This document shows positions 53,630 through 61,299 of a DNA stretch of 61,299 nt, piece by piece. The notes under the pieces were generated by a model, which had not been told where the DNA came from, did not search any database, and saw only the letters and a list, made by a program, of their open reading frames with translations. Source of the stretch: an uncultured Bacilli bacterium (GTDB lineage Bacteria > Bacillota_I > Bacilli_A > RF39 > UBA660); NCBI GenBank assembly GCA_934086145.1, contig CAKOHV010000008.1, positions 1-61,299 of the forward strand, read 5' to 3'. Position 1 is the stretch's first letter. Every line of letters starts with the position of its first letter. The translations under genes were made by a program, and so were the position numbers.

Positions 53630-55393
53630 CTAACACATACCACTTGCTTGCATTTCTTCATCACAGTCTCCATCTGAAACTTGTGAATCAGAATTTTCTG
53701 CTTCCTTAGCAACTGTAATTGTAAATGTTGTTCCTTCCATTACTGTATATCCTTTATCACGACTTTGTTGGAAAATCGTTCCTGCATTATAACTAGTTGT
53801 TGTATCATAAACAATCTTTAATTTTACCCCGTATTGATCACAGAATTTTTGAACATCATCAATTGTATAAGAACCATCAGTAAAATCTGGATACTTCGTT
53901 ACAACATTTGGAATATATAAAGTAATTGTATCACCGGCACTTAATTTTTCTCCAGCTGCCACATCTTGACCAATTATATTGCCATCAGTAATATTCTTAT
54001 CATCGACTTCTTTCTTCTCAATCAAAACCGAAATATCATAAGCTTCTAAAGCTCCTTTTACTTCTAAATAATTTTTTCCGGTATAATCTTCAACCGTAAT
54101 TTGCGAATCTCCCGTTGATATATATAACTTAACAATTGTTCCTTTAGTTCGTTTACTACCCGAAGCCGGATTCGTTTTGACAACTTTACCTTCAGGGACT
54201 TTATCATCACTAATTTCTAATTGATCATCAGATACTTCAAACCCAACATTTTGTAAAGTTTCAATAGCTTTCGTAACATCCATATTGGAAACATCTGGGA
54301 CTTTAATATCTTTTTGTTTAATTAACGATGGAATAAATAAGACAATGGCTGCCACCACAACAATCAAACCAACAAAGATAGAAGATAAAACAATCAATAA
54401 TTTATTCTCTTTCTTAATATCTTCATCCTTTATCTGTTTTACAGAAACCGCTTCGTCTTCATCCTCGCTATTTTCAACACTGATTGCTTTTTCAACTTGT
54501 TTTGTAAACTTCTTATTATCACTATCTAACTCTGGATATTGATATTCTAATTTTGGTTCATTTAAACGCGATTCATCTAAGCAAGTCTTCAAATCTTCAT
54601 ACATTTCACGGGCATCATTATATCTATTTTTAGGATTCTTAGCAGCACTTTTTAAGATAACATTTTCAACACTTTGCGGTATATCAGGTAATTCATCTCT
54701 AATACTAGGAAGTGGCTCTTTTAAATGCTTTAAAGCTATTTCAACGGCATTATCACCACGATATGGTAATTGACCAACTAATAACTCATACATCAAAATA
54801 CCCATGGAATAAATATCGCTTTTTAAGGTACTTCCTTTACCACTTGCTTGTTCTGGTGGTAAATAATGAACACTACCCATAACCGAATTAGTCTGCGTTA
54901 ATTGCGTAGCATTCATTGCCATAGCAATACCAAAATCCGTTATTTTAACTAATCCATTTTCCAAAATCATTATATTTTGGGGCTTAATATCACGGTGAAT
55001 AATATAAGAATCATGTGCTACTGAAAGACCATCAGCAATTTGACTCATTATATCAACGACTTCGGAAACCGTTAATTTTCCACGTTTCTTCAATAAATCT
55101 TTTAAATTTTTACCATCAATATATTCCATAACAATGAAATACTGACCATTATCATCACCAACATCATAAACTTCGACAATATTAGGATGACTTAACGAAC
55201 TAGCTGATAAAGCTTCTCTTTGAAATCTTCTAACGAATTTTTCATCATTAGATAAATCCCCACGTAAAACCTTAACCGCTACATCACGATCTAAAATTGT
55301 ATCATAGGCTAAATATACATTAGCCATTCCACCTTCACCAATCGACTTAATTATTTGATAACGATCATTTATTTTTTGCCCCTTCATGATCAT
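53630..55393 (-). CDS. prkC: PASTA-domain Ser/Thr protein kinase PrkC/StkP
   Basis: Membrane kinase sensing muropeptides or lipid II and controlling growth and spore germination. Hanks kinase: GEGGMANV (20s), VAVKV Lys, HRDIKPQN near 137, DFGIAMA, GSVHYLPPEQ. TM at about 335-357, then three extracellular PASTA units. The very C-terminus carries a cysteine pair (GDCDEEMQASGMC), not usual for the family. The ATG overlaps the prpC stop (ATGA). 587 aa. Confidence 0.97.
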   Translation of the reverse strand: MIMKGQKINDRYQIIKSIGEGGMANVYLAYDTILDRDVAVKVLRGDLSNDEKFVRRFQREALSASSLSHPNIVEVYDVGDDNGQYFIVMEYIDGKNLKDLLKKRGKLTVSEVVDIMSQIADGLSVAHDSYIIHRDIKPQNIMILENGLVKITDFGIAMAMNATQLTQTNSVMGSVHYLPPEQASGKGSTLKSDIYSMGILMYELLVGQLPYRGDNAVEIALKHLKEPLPSIRDELPDIPQSVENVILKSAAKNPKNRYNDAREMYEDLKTCLDESRLNEPKLEYQYPELDSDNKKFTKQVEKAISVENSEDEDEAVSVKQIKDEDIKKENKLLIVLSSIFVGLIVVVAAIVLFIPSLIKQKDIKVPDVSNMDVTKAIETLQNVGFEVSDDQLEISDDKVPEGKVVKTNPASGSKRTKGTIVKLYISTGDSQITVEDYTGKNYLEVKGALEAYDISVLIEKKEVDDKNITDGNIIGQDVAAGEKLSAGDTITLYIPNVVTKYPDFTDGSYTIDDVQKFCDQYGVKLKIVYDTTTSYNAGTIFQQSRDKGYTVMEGTTFTITVAKEAENSDSQVSDGDCDEEMQASGMC

Positions 55394-56136
55394 TGTTCAT
55401 CACCACTTTCTCTTTTCAGATAAGCTATTGAAATATTATCCGTACCCCCTCTTGCATTACTTTTACGTATTAATTTAATAATCTGTTCTTCAACATCTAA
55501 TTCTTCATCATTTAAAACTTTTTCAATTTGTTCTCTTGTTAACATATTAGTAAGGCCATCACTACATAAGAAGATTCCATCTACACTTGTATCAACTTCA
55601 AAGATATCAAGTTCAACTTTTTCACTACTTCCTAAGGCTTTCATTAAAACATTACGCTTTGGATGATACTTAGCTTCTTCTTCAGTTAAGTCACCAGCTG
55701 CTACTAATAAGTTAACCAACGTATGATCGTTAGTAACTTTCTTTAACTTGCCATTCTTATAAACAAATCCTGATGAATCGCCAATATTACCAAAAATCAA
55801 GAAATTATTAGTTAATAAAGCCATAACCGCTGTTGTTCCCATGCCAGCACTATCAGGATGTTCTTTAGTATGATCAATAATTTCTTTATTTATTTCATCG
55901 ACATTATCTTTCAACCAATTAATAGCATCAATTTTACTACCAATACTACTCATTTCAGAGAATCTTTTTCCCATATGCGTTACGACAATCGAACTAGCAA
56001 CTTCCCCCGCACGATGTCCGCCCATTCCATCAGCAACGATTAATAAATATTCATCGTTAGCGTTTTTTAAAATGGTTACGGAATCTTCATTATGATCTCT
56101 AACCTTTCCTGAATCTGTTAAATAAAATGTTTTCAC
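55390..56136 (-). CDS. prpC: PP2C-type Ser/Thr phosphatase PrpC
   Basis: Antagonist of PrkC. PP2C motifs: DSGKVRDHNEDS, VADGMGGHRAGEVAS, GNIGDSSGF, GLTNML and GGTDNIS, giving the metal-binding Asp residues. 248 aa. ATGA overlap with both rlmN and prkC, the typical rlmN-prpC-prkC operon. Confidence 0.97.
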   Translation of the reverse strand: MKTFYLTDSGKVRDHNEDSVTILKNANDEYLLIVADGMGGHRAGEVASSIVVTHMGKRFSEMSSIGSKIDAINWLKDNVDEINKEIIDHTKEHPDSAGMGTTAVMALLTNNFLIFGNIGDSSGFVYKNGKLKKVTNDHTLVNLLVAAGDLTEEEAKYHPKRNVLMKALGSSEKVELDIFEVDTSVDGIFLCSDGLTNMLTREQIEKVLNDEELDVEEQIIKLIRKSNARGGTDNISIAYLKRESGDEQ

Positions 56137-57155
56137 AATTCCACCTCTTTGCTTCTAAGTTGACCACACGCCGCATCAATTTTGCCCCCAAATTCTTTTC
56201 TAATTGTTACATTAATACCGCGTTTTTTTAATGTATCATAAAATTTCATAATATTTTGTTTACTACTTTTTTTAAATTCTAAATGATTCGTCTCATTATA
56301 AGGAATTAAATTAACATACACATTCATTCCTTTTAATAATGCTGCTAACTCTAAAGCATGTGACTCATTATCATTTACATTATTAAGCATAACATATTCA
56401 ATAGTTACCCGTCTATTAGTAGCTTCAATATATTCCCTAATAGTCGTTATTAATTCTCTCAAATTATACACTTTATTTACAGGCATTATCTTATCTCTTA
56501 ATTGTGTATTCGGTGCATGTAAGGAAATAGCCAAGTTAATTTGCAATTTTTCCTGACTTAATTGTTTAATCTTTGGAATAATCCCACAAGTCGACAAAGT
56601 AATATGTCTTGCCCCAATCGCTATTCCCTTCGGATCATTAATTACTTTAATAAAATCCATTACATTATCATAGTTATCTAAAGGTTCTCCAATTCCCATA
56701 ATAACCACACTAGAAATACGCTTATTTATATCTTTTTCAACCAAAAGAATCTGTTCTACCATTTCATAACTTTGTAAATTACGTACCTTTTTTAAGCGCC
56801 CTGATTCACAAAAAGCACAAGCCATATTACAGCCTACTTCACTACTAACACATATTGATAAACCATAATCATGTTCCATCAATACAGCTTCGACAAAATT
56901 GTCATCTTCCAATTTAAAAAGATATTTCTTCGTTAAGTTATCTTCTTGCTTTTTTTGAATTTTAATCATTTTCATTGAAAAATCATTATTCAACTTTTCT
57001 TGTAATTCTTTCTTAATATTACTCATTTCAAAAAAAGAAGATACCCTCTTATCATATAGCCACTCATATACTTGCAAGGCTTTAAACTTCTTTTCATTAT
57101 TATCTATAAAATATTTTTCTAAATCTTCTCTTTTAACGCCATATATATTTTTCAT
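56133..57155 (-). CDS. rlmN: 23S rRNA (adenine-2503) C2-methyltransferase RlmN
   Basis: Radical SAM enzyme modifying A2503 of 23S rRNA and A37 of some tRNAs. CxxxCxxC (Cys109, 113, 116) binds the 4Fe-4S cluster, MGIGEPL follows, and the methyl-carrying Cys is in DAACGQL near 330. 340 aa. Head of the rlmN-prpC-prkC-rsgA-rpe operon. Cfr-type resistance is not indicated by the operon context. Confidence 0.96.
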   Translation of the reverse strand: MKNIYGVKREDLEKYFIDNNEKKFKALQVYEWLYDKRVSSFFEMSNIKKELQEKLNNDFSMKMIKIQKKQEDNLTKKYLFKLEDDNFVEAVLMEHDYGLSICVSSEVGCNMACAFCESGRLKKVRNLQSYEMVEQILLVEKDINKRISSVVIMGIGEPLDNYDNVMDFIKVINDPKGIAIGARHITLSTCGIIPKIKQLSQEKLQINLAISLHAPNTQLRDKIMPVNKVYNLRELITTIREYIEATNRRVTIEYVMLNNVNDNESHALELAALLKGMNVYVNLIPYNETNHLEFKKSSKQNIMKFYDTLKKRGINVTIRKEFGGKIDAACGQLRSKEVEL

Positions 57156-57223
57156 ATTAACACCTATGATAATTATATCATAAATTATCTAAATTCATGC
57201 CCACCAAATGTACATTTTCTTAC

Positions 57224-57250
57224 AAAAAAAGATACTTTTCTCAGTATCTT
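57224..57250 (-). terminator. Terminator of spoIIGA-sigE
   Basis: GATACT/AGTATC stem; TTTTTTT on the minus strand just behind sigE. Confidence 0.8.
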
Positions 57251-57252
57251 CC

Positions 57253-57942
57253 CTATTCTAAAGAGTATTTTATGTTTTTTATCACCTTTTTTTCAATTCT
57301 TGATATATAAGATTGACTTATTCCCAGTAAAGTTGCCACCTCCTTCTGCGTATATTCATTCGTATTATAAAGCCCATATCTCATAATCATTATTTTTTTA
57401 TCCCGTTCATTTAATTTTTCAATTTCTTTCTTTAATAAATCTATATCAACCTTCCTTTCATATTCTTTATATACCACATCATCTTCTGTTCCAACGATAT
57501 CTTCTAAATGTAATTCATTGCCTTCACCATCATAGGTTAAAGCTTCTTCAAAACTTACATCATTATTTCTTTTTTTATTCTTTCTAATAAACATTAATAT
57601 TTCATTTGAAATACACCGCGAAGCATAGGTGGCTAATCTTATATTTTTATCTATTTTATAAGTATTAATTCCCTTTATTAACCCAATTGATCCAATACTA
57701 ACTAAGTCTTCTAAGCCCTCACTAATGTTTTCGTACTTTTTAGCTATAAAAACCACCAGCCTTAAATTATGTTCAATTAAAATATTACGAGCTTTTATAT
57801 CACCTTGCTGAGCTTTTATTAAATATTGTATTTCTTCTTCCTTAGAAAGCGGTGGCGGTAATAAATCAGCACTCCCTACAAAGAAAAATTGATTATACTT
57901 CTGCTTTAAAAACAAAAGTAATTTTTTAATTAATTTAATCAC
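57253..57942 (-). CDS. sigE: Sporulation sigma factor SigE (pro-sigma-E)
   Basis: Mother-cell sigma factor of early sporulation. A basic/hydrophobic pro-sequence (about 1-25) precedes the diagnostic GSADLLPPPLSKEEE; regions 2 (LRLVVFIAKKYEN ... LVSIGSIGLIKG ... LATYASRCISNEI) and 4 (ERDKKIMIMRYGL ... TQKEVATLLGISQSYISRIEKK) are complete. The pro-sequence is shorter than that of B. subtilis. GTG start overlaps the spoIIGA stop with GGAGGG upstream. sigG does not follow, unlike in B. subtilis; rlmN does. Confidence 0.95.
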   Translation of the reverse strand: MIKLIKKLLLFLKQKYNQFFFVGSADLLPPPLSKEEEIQYLIKAQQGDIKARNILIEHNLRLVVFIAKKYENISEGLEDLVSIGSIGLIKGINTYKIDKNIRLATYASRCISNEILMFIRKNKKRNNDVSFEEALTYDGEGNELHLEDIVGTEDDVVYKEYERKVDIDLLKKEIEKLNERDKKIMIMRYGLYNTNEYTQKEVATLLGISQSYISRIEKKVIKNIKYSLE

Positions 57943-58727
57943 TTTAATCCCTCCATTATCTTCGAATTAATAATACATTCAATCCCATCCATAAAAAAGT
58001 TTTCTTCACTTACTCCGACTAAAAAATCATCACACTCCTTACCATCAATCACTATTTTTTGGACTTTGTAGCATTCTAACAAGCCATGATTATTCAAGGA
58101 ATTATATGGCACATAAATTGGACTTGTCTGAATATTTTTGGCAAATTCTTTCATTAATAAAATAATACTTTTGTTACTATAAGGATCCTTAAGTTTATTC
58201 CCTGTATCTAAAAAAGCATTCACTGAAACATAATCCCTATCATTAAAAAATATTTCACACCGGTAATAATTACTATAATTATTCTTTAATAACTTAAAAG
58301 CTCTTAAATACTTAACAAATAAAAAGATGCCTAAGATAAAAACAAAAAAGTAACTAAAACTCAAACTATTTTTTCTAAATACTAAACCCTTATTACTATA
58401 ACTAAACTGATTATCAAAAAAACTAACAGCTCCCCCTAGGAGCATACTAACCATATAAAAATAAAGAAGATTCTTTATAAAATAATTTAAATCTTTATAA
58501 CCAAAAGTCCCGATAATCATTACCACACTTATAATCAACTTATATAATAAAAGTTCCAAGTTACTTAACTTAATAAATAAAATTAACAAAGTTACCGTTC
58601 CAATCAAACTTCCTAAAAGAATTCTTCCTTGCTTAACATTCCGTCTTAAAATATAATTAACCGCACTTAGAATAATAAAATCTAATAAGAAATTTAAGAT
58701 AAATAGTAAGTCTAAATATACTTTCAT
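57939..58727 (-). CDS. spoIIGA: SpoIIGA-like pro-sigma-E processing peptidase
   Basis: Integral membrane aspartic protease (family A36) that cleaves pro-sigma-E. Five hydrophobic segments up to about residue 140, then a soluble domain with the catalytic FLDTGNKLKDP (Asp174). 262 aa, shorter than B. subtilis (309). The ATG at 58727 has AGGTGA 4-5 bases upstream; an in-frame upstream start at 58760 is unsupported. It is directly before sigE and downstream of ftsZ, the classic order. A Spo0A-like box lies upstream. Confidence 0.92.
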   Translation of the reverse strand: MKVYLDLLFILNFLLDFIILSAVNYILRRNVKQGRILLGSLIGTVTLLILFIKLSNLELLLYKLIISVVMIIGTFGYKDLNYFIKNLLYFYMVSMLLGGAVSFFDNQFSYSNKGLVFRKNSLSFSYFFVFILGIFLFVKYLRAFKLLKNNYSNYYRCEIFFNDRDYVSVNAFLDTGNKLKDPYSNKSIILLMKEFAKNIQTSPIYVPYNSLNNHGLLECYKVQKIVIDGKECDDFLVGVSEENFFMDGIECIINSKIMEGLK

Positions 58728-58746
58728 TAAATCACCTATAAAAAAA

Positions 58747-58777
58747 ATACTACATTCCATAGTATTTTTATGTCGAA
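58747..58777 (-). promoter_or_regulatory. Candidate Spo0A-controlled promoter of spoIIGA-sigE
   Basis: A perfect Spo0A box (TGTCGAA, 58771-58777 on the plus strand, TTCGACA on the minus) overlaps a -35-like TCGACA, followed after 18 bases by TAGTAT (58752-58747). The transcript would start near 58740, with AGGTGA in a very short leader. The spacer and -10 lie in a palindrome (AATACTA/TAGTATT, 58746-58766) that could instead be a second terminator of ftsZ. Confidence 0.5.
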
Positions 58778-58802
58778 AAAAAAACGATTTTTAAAAATCG
58801 TC
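58776..58802 (-). terminator. Terminator of ftsA-ftsZ
   Basis: ACGATTTTT/AAAAATCGT perfect palindrome across the ftsZ stop, with nine T on the minus strand. Confidence 0.85.
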
Positions 58803-59858
58803 TCTATTTCTTAAGAATGGTGGAATATCAATTTCACTATCTAAATCATCATCTCTCATGTATGAAGCTGTCTTTGGTAAATCATCTGAGATTGTTCCGA
58901 CTTGTTCACGGTCATCATCAAATCCAGTTGCGATAACGGTAACAATAACTTCATCATTTAAGTTTTCGTTAATAACCGCACCAAAGATGGTATTAATATC
59001 TGTATTAGCCGCATTTCTAACTACTTCCGCAGCATCTTCGGCTTCAAACAAGGTTAAACTATTGCCACCTGTTATATTAATTATGGCATCTGTTGCTCCG
59101 TCAATCGTATTTTCTAGTAATGGAGAAGCAACCGCTTGTTTAGCCGCTTCAACCGCACGATCTTCACCGACACCGATACCTATACCAATAATTGCATTAC
59201 CTCTGTTTTGCATTACGGCCTTAACATCCGCAAAGTCCAAGTTAACTAAACCTGAAACGGCAATCAAATCTGATATAGATTGAACACCACGACGTAGGAC
59301 ATTATCAACTTCTTTAAAAGCTTCTAACATTGGCGTTGTACGATCAATAATATCTCTTAAACGATCGTTTGGAATAACAATAATTGTATCAACATGTTTT
59401 CTTAATTCTTCCAAACCTACTTCAGCTTGTTCCATACGTTTACGGCCTTCAAACTTAAATGGTTTCGTAACTATAGCAACTGTTAAAGCTCCTTGATCTT
59501 GGGCAATTTCGGCAATAATTGGTGCTGCACCAGTACCAGTACCACCACCTAAACCACAAGTAACAAAGACCATATCTGCTCCTGCTAAAGCTTCTTCAAT
59601 TTCTTTCTTACTTTCTAAAGCCGCCTCACGACCAACTTCTGGATTACCTCCAGCACCTAAACCTTCTGAAATTGTTTTACCAATTTGTAACTTTGTTTCA
59701 GCTTTACTAACATTTAAAACTTGCAAATCTGTATTTGCAACGATAAAATCAACACCACCAACACCGGACTCAATCATACGATTAACAGCATTACATCCGC
59801 CGCCACCAGCACCAATAACCTTTATTTTAGCTATTTGATCCCTTGCTAAATCTTGCAT
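58791..59858 (-). CDS. ftsZ: Cell division protein FtsZ
   Basis: Tubulin-like GTPase forming the Z ring. GGGTGTGAAP signature near 106, NxDLQxLxxS-type N-terminal motif, and the C-terminal conserved peptide IDIPPFLRNR that binds FtsA, SepF and other partners. The linker is short, giving 355 aa. AGGAGG 8 bases upstream of the ATG. 15 bases behind ftsA; probably one transcript. Confidence 0.98.
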   Translation of the reverse strand: MQDLARDQIAKIKVIGAGGGGCNAVNRMIESGVGGVDFIVANTDLQVLNVSKAETKLQIGKTISEGLGAGGNPEVGREAALESKKEIEEALAGADMVFVTCGLGGGTGTGAAPIIAEIAQDQGALTVAIVTKPFKFEGRKRMEQAEVGLEELRKHVDTIIVIPNDRLRDIIDRTTPMLEAFKEVDNVLRRGVQSISDLIAVSGLVNLDFADVKAVMQNRGNAIIGIGIGVGEDRAVEAAKQAVASPLLENTIDGATDAIINITGGNSLTLFEAEDAAEVVRNAANTDINTIFGAVINENLNDEVIVTVIATGFDDDREQVGTISDDLPKTASYMRDDDLDSEIDIPPFLRNRDDF

Positions 59859-59873
59859 CTCAAATCCTCCTTA

Positions 59874-61109
59874 CTAACTATTAAAAAAATATCCGAACAA
59901 CTTACCAATCATGTTATTATCACTTTCTAGATTAACACCACTTAAGAGCTGTTGTTCTTCTATACTAAATATCGAAAAATCTTTATCTTTAAGTCTTGCC
60001 TTATCAGCATAATATTTTATTAATCCCACACAAGAACTAAATTTATTATGTCTAACACCAATTTCGCTAGTTCGCCCTAACGTAAAACTCTGTCCATAAA
60101 TTTCTTCTAGAACCAACCTAAAATCACGTATTTCAGTCAATCCTCCTGTGAATATTATATAACTTATTTCTTTTTTTGTTAAGTGATTTATTTGTTTTTT
60201 AGTTAATTTTAGCATTTCATCAAGCCTACTCTTAACAACCTCACTTACCTCGTACTGATTAACCTTAATTTCATCACCAGCACTATTCTTAACAAAGCGA
60301 ACATCACTTGCTTGCGCTAGACGACTATGGGCAAGCGCAAACTTTTCTTTTAACTTCTTCGCATCCGCTAAAGCAATCTTATAAACAAAAGCTATATCAT
60401 TATCAATATTCTTACCGCCTAATAAAACAACTTCCGTATTAGTTAAAACACCTTTATTAAAGATTGATATGGTCGTTGTTTCTGCTCCTAAGTTAACTAA
60501 AACACCAACATTTTTAGCTGTCTCCTTAGTTTTAAATTCATAATAATCACCTATCGTATTTAATGATATATCTAAAACATCAATATTTAAACGTTCTAAA
60601 CAAGCCAAAATAGGATAGACATTTTTCTTTAAAACCGTAATTAAAACGCCTCTTACATCTAATTTAGTTGAAGTAAGTCCTTTAGGATCCCTAACAACTC
60701 GATTATCATCTAATGTAAAACTAGTTGGCATAATAGTTATAAACTCATGTTCTTCATCAACACGTCCTTTTATGGCGGCACTTAAAACACGAATAACATC
60801 AACCCCAGTTATTAAATTGCCTTCATTATTAATATTTACACTTCCATTAACAACGGCAAAAGAAGCACTTTTACTTGAAAGCCCAACTATAACTTGACGA
60901 ATTTTCAATCCTATGACATCCTCACATTTTTTTATAACTTCTTTTAAAGAAGATAAAACCTCATTAGGATTTACTAAAACGCCCTCTTTCATTCCCTTAC
61001 TAGGAGCTTCTGCGACAGCTAATACATTTAGTTTTTTATGAACCATTTCTCCTACAACTAACTTTATAGAATCACTTCCAAAATCTAAACTAGCCATAAT
61101 TTTACGCAT
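59874..61109 (-). CDS. ftsA: Cell division protein FtsA
   Basis: Actin-like membrane tether of the Z ring. Phosphate-1 motif ASLDFGSDSIKLVVGE, SHS2-type 1C subdomain (about 80-160), LVNLGAETTTISIF phosphate-2, IIFTGGLTEI adenosine motif, and a C-terminal amphipathic helix (MIGKLFGYFF). The ATG at 61109 has GAGGAG 7-8 bases upstream; longer in-frame starts carry no site and would read through the promoter. 411 aa. Confidence 0.95.
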   Translation of the reverse strand: MRKIMASLDFGSDSIKLVVGEMVHKKLNVLAVAEAPSKGMKEGVLVNPNEVLSSLKEVIKKCEDVIGLKIRQVIVGLSSKSASFAVVNGSVNINNEGNLITGVDVIRVLSAAIKGRVDEEHEFITIMPTSFTLDDNRVVRDPKGLTSTKLDVRGVLITVLKKNVYPILACLERLNIDVLDISLNTIGDYYEFKTKETAKNVGVLVNLGAETTTISIFNKGVLTNTEVVLLGGKNIDNDIAFVYKIALADAKKLKEKFALAHSRLAQASDVRFVKNSAGDEIKVNQYEVSEVVKSRLDEMLKLTKKQINHLTKKEISYIIFTGGLTEIRDFRLVLEEIYGQSFTLGRTSEIGVRHNKFSSCVGLIKYYADKARLKDKDFSIFSIEEQQLLSGVNLESDNNMIGKLFGYFFNS

Positions 61110-61137
61110 ATCATCACTCCTCATTATGTTAATATAA

Positions 61138-61166
61138 ATTATACATAAATTATATAGCCATTTCAA
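61138..61166 (-). promoter_or_regulatory. ftsA-ftsZ promoter
   Basis: Minus-strand TTGAAA (61166-61161), exact 17-base spacer, TATAAT (61143-61138). Leader about 22 bases to the ftsA start. Confidence 0.75.
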
Positions 61167-61211
61167 GAGGTACACTAAAAGAAGTGCACAAACATTATAA
61201 TAGGAACAAAA

Positions 61212-61248
61212 GACAAATAAAATTGTCCTTGAAATCTCACGATTTCAA
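61212..61248 (-). other. Two adjacent hairpins; possible omega-RNA end of a transposon or a terminator
   Basis: TTGAAATC/GATTTCAA (61229-61248) forms a perfect 8-bp stem with a TCAC loop, and GACAA/TTGTC (61212-61227) a second one, followed on the minus strand by TTTTG. Both lie just behind a short open frame that runs off the window. Structured RNA and a simple terminator cannot be separated. Confidence 0.4.
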
Positions 61249-61268
61249 ATTTCTACTTCACAGACACT

Positions 61269-61299
61269 CTACTGAGTCTTCTCCATAGACTTAAAATCC
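61269..61299 (-). CDS. C-terminal end of an upstream gene, possibly TnpB-like
   Basis: Only about ten codons are inside the window: DFKSMEKTQ and TAG. The short KSMEKT-type ending with a hairpin-rich region behind it is reminiscent of IS200/IS605 TnpB genes, whose 3' ends merge into the guide RNA. The evidence is slight; any gene could end here. Confidence 0.25.
   Translation of the reverse strand, partial: DFKSMEKTQ

Noticed and set aside
1..61299. CRISPR array or tRNA genes
   Set aside because: No regularly spaced direct repeats and no cloverleaf-like GTTCGA-containing segments were found on reading the intergenic parts.

Overview
The window is a strongly AT-rich, standard-code (TGA is stop, Trp is TGG) bacterial chromosome segment. 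Gene content and order point to the Bacilli, probably an uncultured, small-genome, spore-lineage clade near RF39/Erysipelotrichales. That placement is inference. The supporting evidence is PolC plus DnaE polymerases, RNase J and RNase Y, a type B RNase P RNA, GpsB, RecU next to a class A PBP, rlmN-prpC-prkC-rsgA-rpe, and spoIIGA-sigE beside ftsA-ftsZ. Most genes are on the minus strand. The plus-strand genes are one membrane protein gene, rpmB, rnj, a VanY-like gene, and recU-pbp1A.

Layout. 1-4202: C-terminally incomplete giant surface protein rich in closely spaced cysteine pairs. 4.4-7.1 kb: class I glutamine amidotransferase and two unknowns. 7.1-15.9 kb: dnaE and polC side by side; PolC is unusually long (1939 aa) because extra segments interrupt its PHP and exonuclease regions. 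16-17.5 kb: small membrane protein, rpmB, rpoZ, a pilin-like protein. 17.5-22.4 kb: accessory patch with a SWIM-domain protein, a spore-coat-like reading frame behind its stop, a large serine recombinase with a frameshifted small gene, a Fic protein, and a small Cys-rich coat-like protein. 22.5-27.2 kb: Mg2+ P-type ATPase, then a three-gene TasA/camelysin-like, SipW-like, DUF5305-like operon. 27.3-31.4 kb: ffh, tmk, ylxM, ftsY and a second pilin-like gene. 31.5-35.1 kb: RNase J, D,D-carboxypeptidase, LemA-like protein. 35.3-41.0 kb: 1927-aa adhesin with isopeptide-type repeats and an NPxT-type sorting signal. 41.1-45.9 kb: rny, recA (SOS-like box), pgsA, rodZ-like, rnpB, gpsB. 46.2-49.7 kb: recU and pbp1A; the pbp1A reading frame is broken near its 3' end. 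49.7-52.1 kb: nth, dnaD, cca. 52.1-57.2 kb: rlmN-prpC-prkC-rsgA-rpe operon. 57.2-61.1 kb: ftsA, ftsZ, spoIIGA, sigE, with a Spo0A-type box upstream of spoIIGA. 61.2 kb to the end: possible 3' end of a TnpB-type transposon.

How the parts fit: the backbone covers DNA replication and repair, RNA decay and processing, protein targeting (SRP), wall synthesis, division, Ser/Thr phosphosignalling and early sporulation. The accessory genes are mostly cell-surface or secreted proteins (two giant adhesins, a fibre-like operon with its own signal peptidase, two pilins) plus one recombinase/Fic island. No tRNA, rRNA, CRISPR array or prophage structural gene was found.
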